Below are positions 17,826 through 25,874 of a stretch of 64,000 bases of DNA, in pieces (position 1 is the first letter of the stretch; each line of letters starts with the position of its first letter). The notes beneath the pieces were generated by a model. That model was not told where the DNA came from, made no database searches, and saw only the letters and a program-made list of their open reading frames with translations. Both the position numbers and the translations under genes were made by a program. Source of the DNA: Yersinia intermedia (GTDB lineage: Bacteria > Pseudomonadota > Gammaproteobacteria > Enterobacterales > Enterobacteriaceae); assembly GCF_900635455.1 (NCBI RefSeq), contig NZ_LR134116.1:3720001-3784000 (forward strand), in the 5' to 3' direction.

Positions 17826-18278
17826 ATGAATACCGATTTGATGCCCAATTTCTGGAAGCTGTCACATGGCTGGAAGGAATTCTCATTCCTGGATATGGTC
17901 GAATGCATTGATGAAAAGCTCGTCTACATTCACCGCACGACCGCTGGTAAAGGCGTGTCTTCTGTCAGCCAAGCAGAGGAGTTTGTAAACGCTCCGATTG
18001 GCGATTACTTCTACCTGACTCACGGTAATCAGGGTGTATACCTGCTTGGTCAGTTCACTGGTCCGGTTAACTATTTCACAAAGCATAGTGATGGTTGGAT
18101 GGACAGACCATTCCGGCTAATCCACAAAGCTAATGCCAGAGAGGCGTATTATGGTGTCGAGAAATGGTGGACACCTAATCACAATTCTACCTTTGTTAAG
18201 GTTCCGCACCACGAATATGACTTATTTGAAGAGCTGATATTAGCGCCCTATTTCGATATCAACCTGAAAGATTTTTAA
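17826..18278 (+). CDS. Hypothetical protein, possibly PUA/EVE-like fold
   Basis: A 150-residue soluble protein, ATG preceded by TAAGAGGC. It is rich in aromatic residues, with blocks FWKLSHGWKEF, GDYFYLTHGNQGVYLLGQF and GWMDRPFRLI. The pattern of a GD-x-F-Y strand followed by a G-x-F-x-G strand and Trp-rich loops recalls EVE/PUA domains that read modified bases, which are frequent in defence islands. I cannot confirm this. It converges on the DUF927 gene with a shared palindromic terminator. Confidence 0.6.
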   Translation: MNTDLMPNFWKLSHGWKEFSFLDMVECIDEKLVYIHRTTAGKGVSSVSQAEEFVNAPIGDYFYLTHGNQGVYLLGQFTGPVNYFTKHSDGWMDRPFRLIHKANAREAYYGVEKWWTPNHNSTFVKVPHHEYDLFEELILAPYFDINLKDF

Positions 18279-18283
18279 GAAAG

Positions 18284-18305
18284 GGAGTGGTTAATTAACC
18301 ACTCC
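18284..18305. terminator. Bidirectional terminator palindrome
   Basis: A perfect 22-base palindrome with arms GGAGTGGTTAA and TTAACCACTCC, between two convergent genes. It is followed by TTTAT on the plus strand and CTTTCTTAAAA on the minus strand. Probably ends both transcripts. Confidence 0.65.
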
Positions 18306-18327
18306 TTTATACCATTCCGATAAATAA

Positions 18328-20004
18328 TTATTTTAAGATACTACTTAAGCGGTTACGAACAAAGCAATAACGACGTTCAGAAATACCGCTGCTATGATGA
18401 AGTTGCACCGTGCTATATTCTTTTTGGGAATCAACCAATAACACGCCCATTTTAGTTAGTTTGGATAGAACATTTTTACGTGATTTAATATTCAAATAGT
18501 CATGAATGAATTTTTTGTCTATTGCAATAACCTCTACCCCTTTAGCCATGCAGATAATTGCAATGTCATTTTTTATATCACGCCCAGAGTAATCCTCATG
18601 TTCGATTAGATTAACAATTTGAACTGATTTCAATACATCTTTAATGGACTGAGGCAACATTTCGCTGATAGTAGGTTCTTTCGAACACGGTGTGTTGATT
18701 GAATCTTGATAACACTTGGATATTCCATTCATGATTGCTTTTGCTTTAAACGGCAATATCCCATATTTGCTAGCAAGAAAACCAGCCGCGTAAGTAAGAG
18801 CAAAACGTTTTGCGATGCGCACTTGAATGCCTGAATTGCGGTCAACATTGTTTTTATCAAGAAAATAATCCATTTCAGATTCAAGCATATCTTTTAGTTC
18901 TAAGCTATCTGACTGTATTGAGGCAATAAGTTTATTCAGAAATGCGAGCTTAGCAGTTCCATAATAACTTGATGTAGCTTTCTGAATGCTATGAGCCAGC
19001 TCGTTACTAGAAGCAACTTTTTCTGGCAATGATTCAAAAATCCCCATTTCAAAACCAGCATCGGCTGGCACATCAATCACGCGTACATTTTCCCCGTCGA
19101 GACGTTCAATTTTCCCCACCTCTGCATGTTGAGCGAGACTAAGCTCCCCAGTACTAAATACAACCAGACGCCATTCAGCTACCTTGTTTTCAAAAAGTGC
19201 CGCACGCACCTTCCCTTTACCACCGGTTATCGTGTAGACGCGATTTTGGATAGTTTTTGCTGCTAATATAGGGTCTTTATCTAATAATTTACTTTCATCA
19301 AGAATTAGTGTTGCATCGTTATGTACAACTGCTATTTCTTCTAATGCTTTATCGGTATTACTCCATAAGATGATAATTGAATTAGGTTCACCAGCTATTG
19401 AAGCAAGAATATAACCACATGAGCTTTTGCCCATACTACTCTTACCCCACAGGTGAAACCCTCCGCCCTCAATGCCTAGCGAATCGAGTAAAAAGCCAGA
19501 GAATCCACTGCAAAGTGCAAGCATAATTCGTGAGCTATATAATGCGTTTATCGCAACATTTTCTTTCCACTCCTTTAATGTTCCTTTCTCCTCTTCAACT
19601 GGTAAGTGTTTTTTTGCATTAGGATGCAATACAGGCACATCACCTTTTATATCACCAATCACTTTATCATTAATTCGTAAATATACATCACCATAAAAAC
19701 CAGGCTTATAACGTAAAAGTACTTTATTGTCAGTTTGCTTTGTGATCTCTGCATAAGCAAGATCCCAGTAACAACTTGGCATATCTGAACGATGACCAGC
19801 CTTTAATAAGGCCTTTTTAACCTCATACTTGCTTACAAAGGTTGTCGAAGGTATGAGTATAAGAATTGATTTATTACTATTTTCACTGAATACCTTAATC
19901 TGGCGGTACGCAACATCTTCAGGAGAAAGCATCTTAGTATTAGCCATCAACTCCACAAATAGTTTTTGTTCACTTTCTGTCAACTTCTTTTCTAACTTTT
20001 TCAT
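18328..20004 (-). CDS. DUF927-type ATPase/helicase-like protein
   Basis: About 558 residues from ATG 20004, which has AAGGAA seven bases upstream; the frame is open 21 codons further. The core has WGKSSMGKSS (Walker A-like, about residue 187-195) followed by LILDES (Walker B) and TGGKGKVRA. This order (Trp-Gly-x-Ser-x2-Gly-Lys-Ser) is typical of DUF927 proteins, which occur in phages, satellites and integrative elements and are thought to be replicative ATPases. The C-terminal 150 residues look like DNA-binding helices. With the HUH and polymerase-like genes it suggests a replication module (inference). Confidence 0.75.
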   Translation of the reverse strand: MKKLEKKLTESEQKLFVELMANTKMLSPEDVAYRQIKVFSENSNKSILILIPSTTFVSKYEVKKALLKAGHRSDMPSCYWDLAYAEITKQTDNKVLLRYKPGFYGDVYLRINDKVIGDIKGDVPVLHPNAKKHLPVEEEKGTLKEWKENVAINALYSSRIMLALCSGFSGFLLDSLGIEGGGFHLWGKSSMGKSSCGYILASIAGEPNSIIILWSNTDKALEEIAVVHNDATLILDESKLLDKDPILAAKTIQNRVYTITGGKGKVRAALFENKVAEWRLVVFSTGELSLAQHAEVGKIERLDGENVRVIDVPADAGFEMGIFESLPEKVASSNELAHSIQKATSSYYGTAKLAFLNKLIASIQSDSLELKDMLESEMDYFLDKNNVDRNSGIQVRIAKRFALTYAAGFLASKYGILPFKAKAIMNGISKCYQDSINTPCSKEPTISEMLPQSIKDVLKSVQIVNLIEHEDYSGRDIKNDIAIICMAKGVEVIAIDKKFIHDYLNIKSRKNVLSKLTKMGVLLVDSQKEYSTVQLHHSSGISERRYCFVRNRLSSILK

Positions 20005-20173
20005 AATCAGTTCCTTAAATATGTATTTTTCGCTCACTGAATAATTTTCAGTATGAATAGCATGCAAGAGATGCCCTAATCAGTTGTACTGAGTAGTACT
20101 CAATTCATAATTAAATATATGACTCTAACAATTTAAGTGACGGTCAAGGCTGGCTTCAAATAGATCAGAATAA

Positions 20174-21013
20174 TTAACTCGTTATTAAATGATCACCATA
20201 CTTCCTTACCTTATACATAAAGGTTAACCCTGAGATCCCAATAAAATCTAGCAAAACTAGGGAATCAGCATGTTGCTTACTCAATAGCCGATATTTCTTA
20301 GTCCACCGCTTCCTTTTTCTTTCTTTGTCACCTTGCATATAAAATTCATCATATTGGATTGATTCAACCCGCCACCAAATGGCTTTAAATCGATAACTGA
20401 CTTGCTGCATTGGAGATTTTAATTTACTAACGAGTATTGGTCGATTTATTACACCTTTTCTCGTATTCATGTTCCTCTTGTTCTTCATCTTAATACGCAG
20501 ATTATTAATAGACTTTTTATCATTTGGGATGATGAGATGAAAATGAGGCATCCACTTCTTAACATCTATGTGGTAGTCCATTTCAAACCCACCAATCACC
20601 ATTGCAGAGAAGCCACATTCTTTTAACCAACGGCGGAGTCGTGCCATTAATGTATCGGGCCGCCATTGAATTAGTTGGTCATCACTAAATGCATCTTGAT
20701 AGAAGATTATGGTTAAACTTCGCCACATCTTCCGTTTCTTACATAAATTTATAACTTCCCCAATCATTTCCAGTCTGTGCTTTCTAAAACATTCGGGACA
20801 TGCAGCACTCCCGCAAGGATAACTTGGATGGCAATACTTAAGTTTATTAAAAAGATCTTGGTAAATTTTCTCCTGACGTTTCTGCAACGCCCTCTCTCTT
20901 ATGAGCCTCTCAGCACGTACCTGCTCTGCTGTTTCAAATCTTGGTAGTGCTTGGGCTAGATCTTCATATTTATCACTCAATTTTTGCAATGGTATTTTGG
21001 GATTGACGCTCAT
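20174..21013 (-). CDS. HUH endonuclease / rolling-circle Rep-like protein
   Basis: A 279-residue protein. A zinc-type cluster (C-x5-C-x4-C-x2-C, residues 61-75, PCGSAACPEC) precedes the HUH motif MPHFHLIIP (His157 and His159) and YRFK (Tyr207-x-x-Lys210), the YxxK motif of single-tyrosine Rep proteins. The C-terminus is rich in Lys and Arg. Such proteins nick an origin to start rolling-circle replication or relaxation. It is the second gene after an AlpA-like regulator and precedes the DUF927 gene on the same strand. The nick site was not located. Confidence 0.75.
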   Translation of the reverse strand: MSVNPKIPLQKLSDKYEDLAQALPRFETAEQVRAERLIRERALQKRQEKIYQDLFNKLKYCHPSYPCGSAACPECFRKHRLEMIGEVINLCKKRKMWRSLTIIFYQDAFSDDQLIQWRPDTLMARLRRWLKECGFSAMVIGGFEMDYHIDVKKWMPHFHLIIPNDKKSINNLRIKMKNKRNMNTRKGVINRPILVSKLKSPMQQVSYRFKAIWWRVESIQYDEFYMQGDKERKRKRWTKKYRLLSKQHADSLVLLDFIGISGLTFMYKVRKYGDHLITS

Positions 21014-21021
21014 TATTGTCC

Positions 21022-21213
21022 TTATTGACCTATGGTTGGGCGTTCCTCAATCCAGTGCTGAATATCCTCCTCTCGCCATGCTACGGCGCGGTTTCCAGTT
21101 ACCGAAACTTGGTTTGGAAAATTTTTATTGGCAATCAAGCGATATAACGTTGCCCGGCTGACGGCACAACGCTTCAATACCTCTTGAATCTTAATTAATT
21201 TGCTCTCTTTCAT
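21022..21213 (-). CDS. AlpA-like small DNA-binding regulator
   Basis: About 63 residues from ATG 21213, chosen because GAGGAG lies just upstream. The helix-turn-helix LIKIQEVLKRCAVSRATLYRLIANKNFPNQVSV followed by VAWREEDIQHWIEERP is the classic AlpA/MerR-type excisionase layout. AlpA proteins control integrase expression or act as excision factors in P4-like elements. It is 8 bp from the Rep-like gene and divergent from the 21435 gene, so it may regulate the intervening 220-bp region, which contains the inverted pair GAGAAGCGGCTCTC (about 21273) and GGAGAGCCGCTTCTC (about 21340). Confidence 0.85.
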   Translation of the reverse strand: MKESKLIKIQEVLKRCAVSRATLYRLIANKNFPNQVSVTGNRAVAWREEDIQHWIEERPTIGQ

Positions 21214-21239
21214 GTTTGTCTCCTCGTTAGCTGATGGAG

Positions 21240-21434
21240 CCATTCTAGCAAACTCGGAATAGCTGACTTACAGGAGAAGCGGCTCTCATAAATGAACAAA
21301 CTTTTGGATTTCTCGGTCTAAAACAACGATAGTGAAAATTGGAGAGCCGCTTCTCATCGTTGAGGAAGCCATAGCTCTGAAATGTTCAATTAATAATCTA
21401 TTTTTTTGTAAAAAAGTCATGCATAGGGAGGCCA
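21240..21434. promoter_or_regulatory. Divergent control region with inverted repeat
   Basis: Between the AlpA-like gene and the 21435 gene. AGGAGAAGCGGCTCTC (about 21271-21286) and GAGAGCCGCTTCTC (about 21341-21354) are near-perfect reverse complements about 55 bases apart. They could be operators for AlpA or a pairing element. No sequence-based identification. Confidence 0.45.
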
Positions 21435-22007
21435 ATGATGGCAAATGAGAATGATAAATTCGCTTTTAAAGTAGATGACACTGTTCATATTGATATTGGC
21501 GATATTAAACGCCAAAGGGATGCCGCCAATAAGGCTCGGAAAGAGAAAAAGTACGTTGATTCAGGTTTTTCAAGAACAAAGATATACTTAGGTAAAGACA
21601 CATATGAAAAACTGGCTGCGATATTCGAAGATCAGCGGGGAAGCGTTCTCAATATTGAAGGGCGTAAAGACATTGATTCACTTAGCAGAGTTATCAGCTA
21701 CTGCATCAATAAAGTTTATAAAGAAGTTCATATCAAAAAGAAAGACGGTCAGTTAGCTGATGTTACCCCCGCTTTTAAAGCTAAGAGTCAGGAGTTATAT
21801 GATCTCTACCAAGCTGCCAGCTTCATGCAAAGTAAAGGGCTTAGCATTGGGAAAATCATGAGGAAAATGAATGCTGATGGATATCCTGCGCCAAATACAA
21901 TCACACTGAATGGTTCACGAAATCGTTTATCGGCATGGACAGAGCAGCAAGTAAGAGATTTATTGGATTTAGATACCCTCAATAAAGACCTTAATGACCT
22001 CCATTAG
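21435..22007 (+). CDS. Hypothetical island protein
   Basis: A 190-residue soluble protein with a GGGAGG ribosome site. The first 70 residues are charged (KRQRDAANKARKEKKY). The C-terminal part LSIGKIMRKMNADGYPAPN followed by a Trp and VRDLL resembles the helical segment of the large-serine-recombinase domain (LSx-x-KIxxxLN...G). No catalytic serine domain is present. Similar genes occur beside AlpA in integrated elements. Function unknown, possibly a DNA-binding accessory protein. Confidence 0.6.
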   Translation: MMANENDKFAFKVDDTVHIDIGDIKRQRDAANKARKEKKYVDSGFSRTKIYLGKDTYEKLAAIFEDQRGSVLNIEGRKDIDSLSRVISYCINKVYKEVHIKKKDGQLADVTPAFKAKSQELYDLYQAASFMQSKGLSIGKIMRKMNADGYPAPNTITLNGSRNRLSAWTEQQVRDLLDLDTLNKDLNDLH

Positions 22008-22030
22008 CACCCAGCTTCGACTGTCACAAG

Positions 22031-22948
22031 TTACCAACACTTCAACCGCTGAGCAGCCATGACTTTCGCCTCATCGCCACGATGGTCGTAACGAGCAGTC
22101 GTTGATATGTCGCTATGACCCGCTAACTGGCGCACAGTGTTAATGTCGGCCCCCTGCTCTAGCAATTGAGTAATGAAAGTTCTGCGCAGGTCGTGGGGCG
22201 TGAACTCAGCTACGCTGGCGGTGATACGCAATTGCTCAAGGATTGCCGTCACCCCAGCGGTTGTCAGTGCTGTAGACGCTGGTAAACCGGAACGATAGAT
22301 CTTGGTAAACAGCGCATCCCCTTCCCTACTCATTGCCAACCACGCGGTCAATGCCTTATCTACAGCCGGTGCCACGTGAATTTCGCGATACTTACGCCCT
22401 TTCCCCTGCCTGACCACTAAAACACCTTCGGCATAATCATCCTGTTGGAGTTTGACTAACTCCCCAACTCGCAAGCCAGCCCCACACAAAGTCAGCAATA
22501 TGGCTGCATCCCTGCATCGGCGAGCAGGCTCTTGATGACTTTTAGCGACTTTCAGCAACTGGCGGATTTCCTGCCGAGTTAGCGCCCTTCCTTTACGGGT
22601 TGTGTCGCCTTTCACACGCACGACAGCGTTGATGCGTAAAAGCACGTCCACATTCATCTGGTCAAAATTAAAAGCGGTTTTGGCAATCGCCCGTAGTGCG
22701 GATAACGCCATATTCACGGTAGAAACGGCATATCCTTCATCCAGCATGGTCATGCGTATTTTTGCCACTTTCCCAAAGTCCAACAGCTCCCAGGGGTAGG
22801 TCTGTGCTGTAGAACGTTTGCTGAGTATGCGGGCGCAGTGATTCAGTAAGCTGGTGATACCGCCACGCCCCGACACGGCAAGACTATTGATATAGGCGTC
22901 AAACACAGTGGTTGTTTGTGATGATACCGCCAACTTAAGCTTCGACAT
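22031..22948 (-). CDS. XerC-like tyrosine recombinase
   Basis: A 305-residue recombinase with the SAM-like N-terminal core-binding domain and the catalytic domain. It shows GAGLRVGELVKLQ (Arg), QGKGRKYREIHV (Lys), HDLRRTFITQLLEQG (His-x-x-Arg), LAGHSDISTTARYDHRG (His and the Tyr nucleophile). All catalytic residues are present. It is smaller than and unlike the P4-type integrase at the right end, so it may belong to an older element or drive a different recombination. It lies next to a RadC-like gene. Confidence 0.88.
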   Translation of the reverse strand: MSKLKLAVSSQTTTVFDAYINSLAVSGRGGITSLLNHCARILSKRSTAQTYPWELLDFGKVAKIRMTMLDEGYAVSTVNMALSALRAIAKTAFNFDQMNVDVLLRINAVVRVKGDTTRKGRALTRQEIRQLLKVAKSHQEPARRCRDAAILLTLCGAGLRVGELVKLQQDDYAEGVLVVRQGKGRKYREIHVAPAVDKALTAWLAMSREGDALFTKIYRSGLPASTALTTAGVTAILEQLRITASVAEFTPHDLRRTFITQLLEQGADINTVRQLAGHSDISTTARYDHRGDEAKVMAAQRLKCW

Positions 22949-22992
22949 TGTTCAACCCGCTTTAATGCACATTAAACCAAGTAACCTGAGCG

Positions 22993-23451
22993 TCAAACTA
23001 ATCCACGCTCAGCCAGAGAGACCACCTGTGTACCGGCAACAATGAGGTGGTCAAGAACCTGCACATCGAGTAGCCCTAACACCGATTTCAGTTTGTTGGT
23101 GATCTCTTTGTCTGCGTGGCTTGGTTCAGGCTCGCCGCTGGGATGGTTGTGGACCAGAATTATTGCTCCAGCGTTGTACCGCAGACTGAGTTTCACAATT
23201 TCGCGGGGGTAGATGCTGACCGCATTAAGCGTGCCCCGAAACAATTCCTCATAGGCTAAGATGCGATGTTGGTTATCCAGCAGTAAGACCGAGAAAACTT
23301 CATGCTCAAGCGGTGCCAGCTTAAACTTCAGGTATTCACGTACCGCCTCGGTCGAAAACATCTTATCGCCCCGAATGTAGCGGTTTTCGATAATGGACTG
23401 TGCCTGTTGCAGTATCAGATCTTCGTGGCAAGAAAGTGTCAGGTTCAGCAT
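22993..23451 (-). CDS. RadC-family JAB/MPN protein
   Basis: A 152-residue protein with the metal-binding JAMM motif HNHPSGEPEPSHAD (about residues 101-114) and an upstream Glu (EVFSVLLLD). The N-terminal helix-hairpin-helix of chromosomal RadC is absent, as is usual for the YeeS-type copies found in genomic islands beside CbtA-like genes. The family's activity is unresolved. Its start is 1 bp after the stop of the preceding gene (23453), so the two are co-transcribed. Confidence 0.85.
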   Translation of the reverse strand: MLNLTLSCHEDLILQQAQSIIENRYIRGDKMFSTEAVREYLKFKLAPLEHEVFSVLLLDNQHRILAYEELFRGTLNAVSIYPREIVKLSLRYNAGAIILVHNHPSGEPEPSHADKEITNKLKSVLGLLDVQVLDHLIVAGTQVVSLAERGLV

Positions 23452-23452
23452 G

Positions 23453-24010
23453 TCAAAACTCCCTTACAACAAAGTAAATGGCACCGGGATAAAGTTGGTA
23501 ACTGCTGGCTCCTTCCCGTAAGGAATAGGCGGTTCTGAGCGATCTCTTTCGACCGTTGCTATCAAAGAAGTAGAGGTATTGGTTGTCCATGCGGGTGACC
23601 ACCGACCAGTGATATTGGTCGCTAATCAGGATAACGCGGGAGAAATCGGAGTGATTAAGGTAGTGGGCCATACCGTCGAGGATTTGCTTTGACGTCAGGC
23701 GGCGGGTTTCTTTGAAGGGCTGGGTAATTTTGGTCGGGAAATGTTTGTAGTAGTAGCCGTTCTGTAATATCCGGTCTATCAGGTAATCCATGCGGTCTTC
23801 ATCAATGCCGTAGTTCAGCCAATCGTTGAGCACCCATTCAGCACCGTATTCCCTTAGTAAAGCACGCATCAACGGTCTTCTCTTTACCCTGCCGTCAAAC
23901 AGATAACTCATCATGTTGACCAGGCCGTAAGCCCCACAAAGACAGTCCAGATCGCCCTGTCTGGACGCACTGATCCCTCTATCCTTAGTCACAATAGATT
24001 TCTCCCACAT
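23453..24010 (-). CDS. Papain-like/C39-like cysteine peptidase-fold protein
   Basis: A 185-residue protein. A probable catalytic triad is visible: Cys25 in DCLCGAYGLVNM, His134 in YHWSVV and Asp150 in YFFDSNG. This resembles C39-like and other papain-fold proteins that pair His with an Asp/Asn after a strand. I see no transporter gene nearby. It is tightly linked to the RadC-like gene. Function unknown. No ribosome site is evident. Confidence 0.7.
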   Translation of the reverse strand: MWEKSIVTKDRGISASRQGDLDCLCGAYGLVNMMSYLFDGRVKRRPLMRALLREYGAEWVLNDWLNYGIDEDRMDYLIDRILQNGYYYKHFPTKITQPFKETRRLTSKQILDGMAHYLNHSDFSRVILISDQYHWSVVTRMDNQYLYFFDSNGRKRSLRTAYSLREGASSYQLYPGAIYFVVREF

Positions 24011-24052
24011 GAAAATATTTATTTAATTAGATGGTTGACCAGCCTGATTAAC

Positions 24053-24403
24053 TTAGCTTTCCCAAAGAATTTGCGGGGTATACACGCCCATCAGCCAATA
24101 GTTGATAAAGTTGGATTGCCACAGCGTGAATAGTTCACAGCCGTCTCGATGGGTCAAATCACCAACGCCTGCATAGAAGGCGTAATGTTGTGACCAACTG
24201 AAATCTATTTCCTTTTCCAGCTCAGGGTACACATGTCCCATATAAGCGAGATCTGTGATGTAATCAAAATAGAACTGGTCATTATCATGGGTAAGCCTGA
24301 TTTCTACCGGATGATAACCTCCGTTATCAGGGCTGTAGTGAATATCCCGAAAGACAAACGATACAGCCAATAACTTTGACTTCATGGGGGGTGGTGTACC
24401 CAT
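24053..24403 (-). CDS. DUF2787 family protein
   Basis: About 116 residues, start at 24403 or the ATG at 24385. The pattern FRDIHYSPDNGGYHPVEIRL followed by ITDLAYMG and FINYWLMGVYTPQILWES is typical of DUF2787 proteins, which occur in enterobacterial islands beside RadC-type genes. Function unknown. Confidence 0.7.
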   Translation of the reverse strand: MGTPPPMKSKLLAVSFVFRDIHYSPDNGGYHPVEIRLTHDNDQFYFDYITDLAYMGHVYPELEKEIDFSWSQHYAFYAGVGDLTHRDGCELFTLWQSNFINYWLMGVYTPQILWES

Positions 24404-24490
24404 TTATTTAAACAATAAATCAATCAGTGCTTGTTTAACCGGAAGAGAATATCCTTCCTGATGGATTATATTCACTTTAACCTCATAGCT

Positions 24491-24721
24491 TTATTTAATA
24501 GAAGATTCATCTTTTTCATTCAAAGGGCTATCACTTGAATCAAGTCTACACAGATCATACTTAGAAGCCCACTCGTTGACTGCCTGATAAGGGCGGATAC
24601 AATCATCCCAGTAATGCCTTGCATAATTTATTTCAGAAAATGCCGTATCATTGATATCTATTCCATAATGTTTATGGAGTAGTTTATTCAAAACCCGTTG
24701 CCATTGTAATAGTGAATACAT
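24491..24721 (-). CDS. CbtA/YeeV-like protein, possible toxin
   Basis: A 76-residue protein. The block WQRVLNKLLHKHYGIDINDT, then FSEI...IRPYQAVNEWASKYDLCRLD, matches in order the CbtA/YeeV motif (LLDQHYGLTLNDTPF, DAVNFLVEKYALVRTDQ, from memory). Both the N- and C-terminal parts of CbtA are missing, so it is shorter than the toxin, which inhibits cytoskeletal proteins FtsZ and MreB. RadC-like, DUF2787 and CbtA-like genes in one block is the known island arrangement. No CbeA-like antitoxin gene is seen beside it. Activity is uncertain. Confidence 0.6.
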   Translation of the reverse strand: MYSLLQWQRVLNKLLHKHYGIDINDTAFSEINYARHYWDDCIRPYQAVNEWASKYDLCRLDSSDSPLNEKDESSIK

Positions 24722-24971
24722 AGTGTACCTTTATTGAAAATTCATTTTGGCGATCGTTAAATACAGTTCAGCCTCCGGTGAAGGATTAATAAAAAATGAA
24801 AATTTAATTAAATGATGACTTGAATGACTGGACGCTAGTAGTTAGCACTTTCCAATAATGACATTATACCAAATATGGCATGTGGTGAGCAAATAGTTTC
24901 ACAAGGAAACTATTATTAGCTGAATTAACAAAGCGGGGATTAACGTAGGATAAATAATAACTTCACGCGCG

Positions 24972-25472
24972 TTATTGCTTAGAAATAGCCTCCAGCAATT
25001 GTTTGCGTTGCTCTTCCGAAAACGCAAATAACTGATGGGCCAATGAAATCACTTCTGTTGGCAAAGCGGGCTGGTTCAAAGCAAGATCGTCAGCCACTTG
25101 TTCAAGCGCCTGCTTCAATAATCTGTCACGGGAATGGGGCTTCATCGTTTTGAACAGTTGCACCCAGAGATTGAGTTGTTCGTCAGTGCCGTATGGAGAG
25201 ACGGTGGATTGGGTTGCTTGCTCTGCCCGCTCACTTTTCAGCGACATTCCCGCAGCGCGGATATGGTACTCAAAGCCCTTATGCCCTGTTCTCTTTCTCC
25301 TGATTTCTGGATGCATAACCGACAGCTTTTCCAGACGCAAGCGGCAACCCTTTGCAGTCCCCGGCATCCCCGGTTTACCTGCAAAATCCTGTGCTGTTAG
25401 CCACTGTTCATCATCATGAACGCTATCATTTTGGTTCTCTTGATGAGAAGCAACATCCAAAATATTTTTCAT
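24972..25472 (-). CDS. Mu-repressor-type DNA-binding protein
   Basis: About 166 residues from ATG 25472; the frame is open further only with TTG. The block WLTAQDFAGKPGMPGTAKG followed by RLRLEKLS and GHKGFEYH is the Mu-type winged-helix domain of phage Mu repressor and MuA (compare WFSAKELAGLPGLPGT). The C-terminus is acidic and helical. It is divergent from a Ner-like gene 67 bp beyond the frame's 5' limit (122 bp from this start), a Mu-like control pair. Confidence 0.8.
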   Translation of the reverse strand: MKNILDVASHQENQNDSVHDDEQWLTAQDFAGKPGMPGTAKGCRLRLEKLSVMHPEIRRKRTGHKGFEYHIRAAGMSLKSERAEQATQSTVSPYGTDEQLNLWVQLFKTMKPHSRDRLLKQALEQVADDLALNQPALPTEVISLAHQLFAFSEEQRKQLLEAISKQ

Positions 25473-25593
25473 AAACTTAATCCAGAATATCAATACGTTA
25501 AAAAAGAACTCAAATAAAGACCACAAAGAGAACTTGATAAGTTCCTTTTATTCGCATTTAATATCCCTGTACTGATACAGAGGAGTTAACACT

Positions 25594-25872
25594 GTGAATA
25601 ACCACGTAGCATCGCAAAAAAAGCGAACTAAAGGAAGGGCTAAGGACTGGCACAGGGCTGACATTGTGGCTGCGTTGCACAAACGTGGATTGAGTTTGGC
25701 CCAGCTATCTCGCGATCAAGGGTTGGGCTCCCGCACACTGAATAATGCCTTCAGTCAGCACTATCCGAAGGCAGAACGCCTGATAGCGGCGGCGCTGGGC
25801 ATGATGCCCGAGCAGATATGGCCCAGCCGATATTTTAACAAAATACCTTCAATACAATCCGGCAAGGAATAG
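25594..25872 (+). CDS. Ner/SfsB-like transcriptional regulator
   Basis: A 92-residue protein, GTG start with GAGGAG eight bases upstream. The block DWHRADIVAALHKRGLSLAQLSRDQGLGS and ALGMMPEQIWPSRYF is the winged helix-turn-helix of Ner of phage Mu and the Nlp/SfsB proteins. It is probably a repressor of the divergent pair and first gene of a short plus-strand operon; the next gene starts 2 bp later. Confidence 0.85.
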   Translation: MNNHVASQKKRTKGRAKDWHRADIVAALHKRGLSLAQLSRDQGLGSRTLNNAFSQHYPKAERLIAAALGMMPEQIWPSRYFNKIPSIQSGKE

Positions 25873-25874
25873 CC

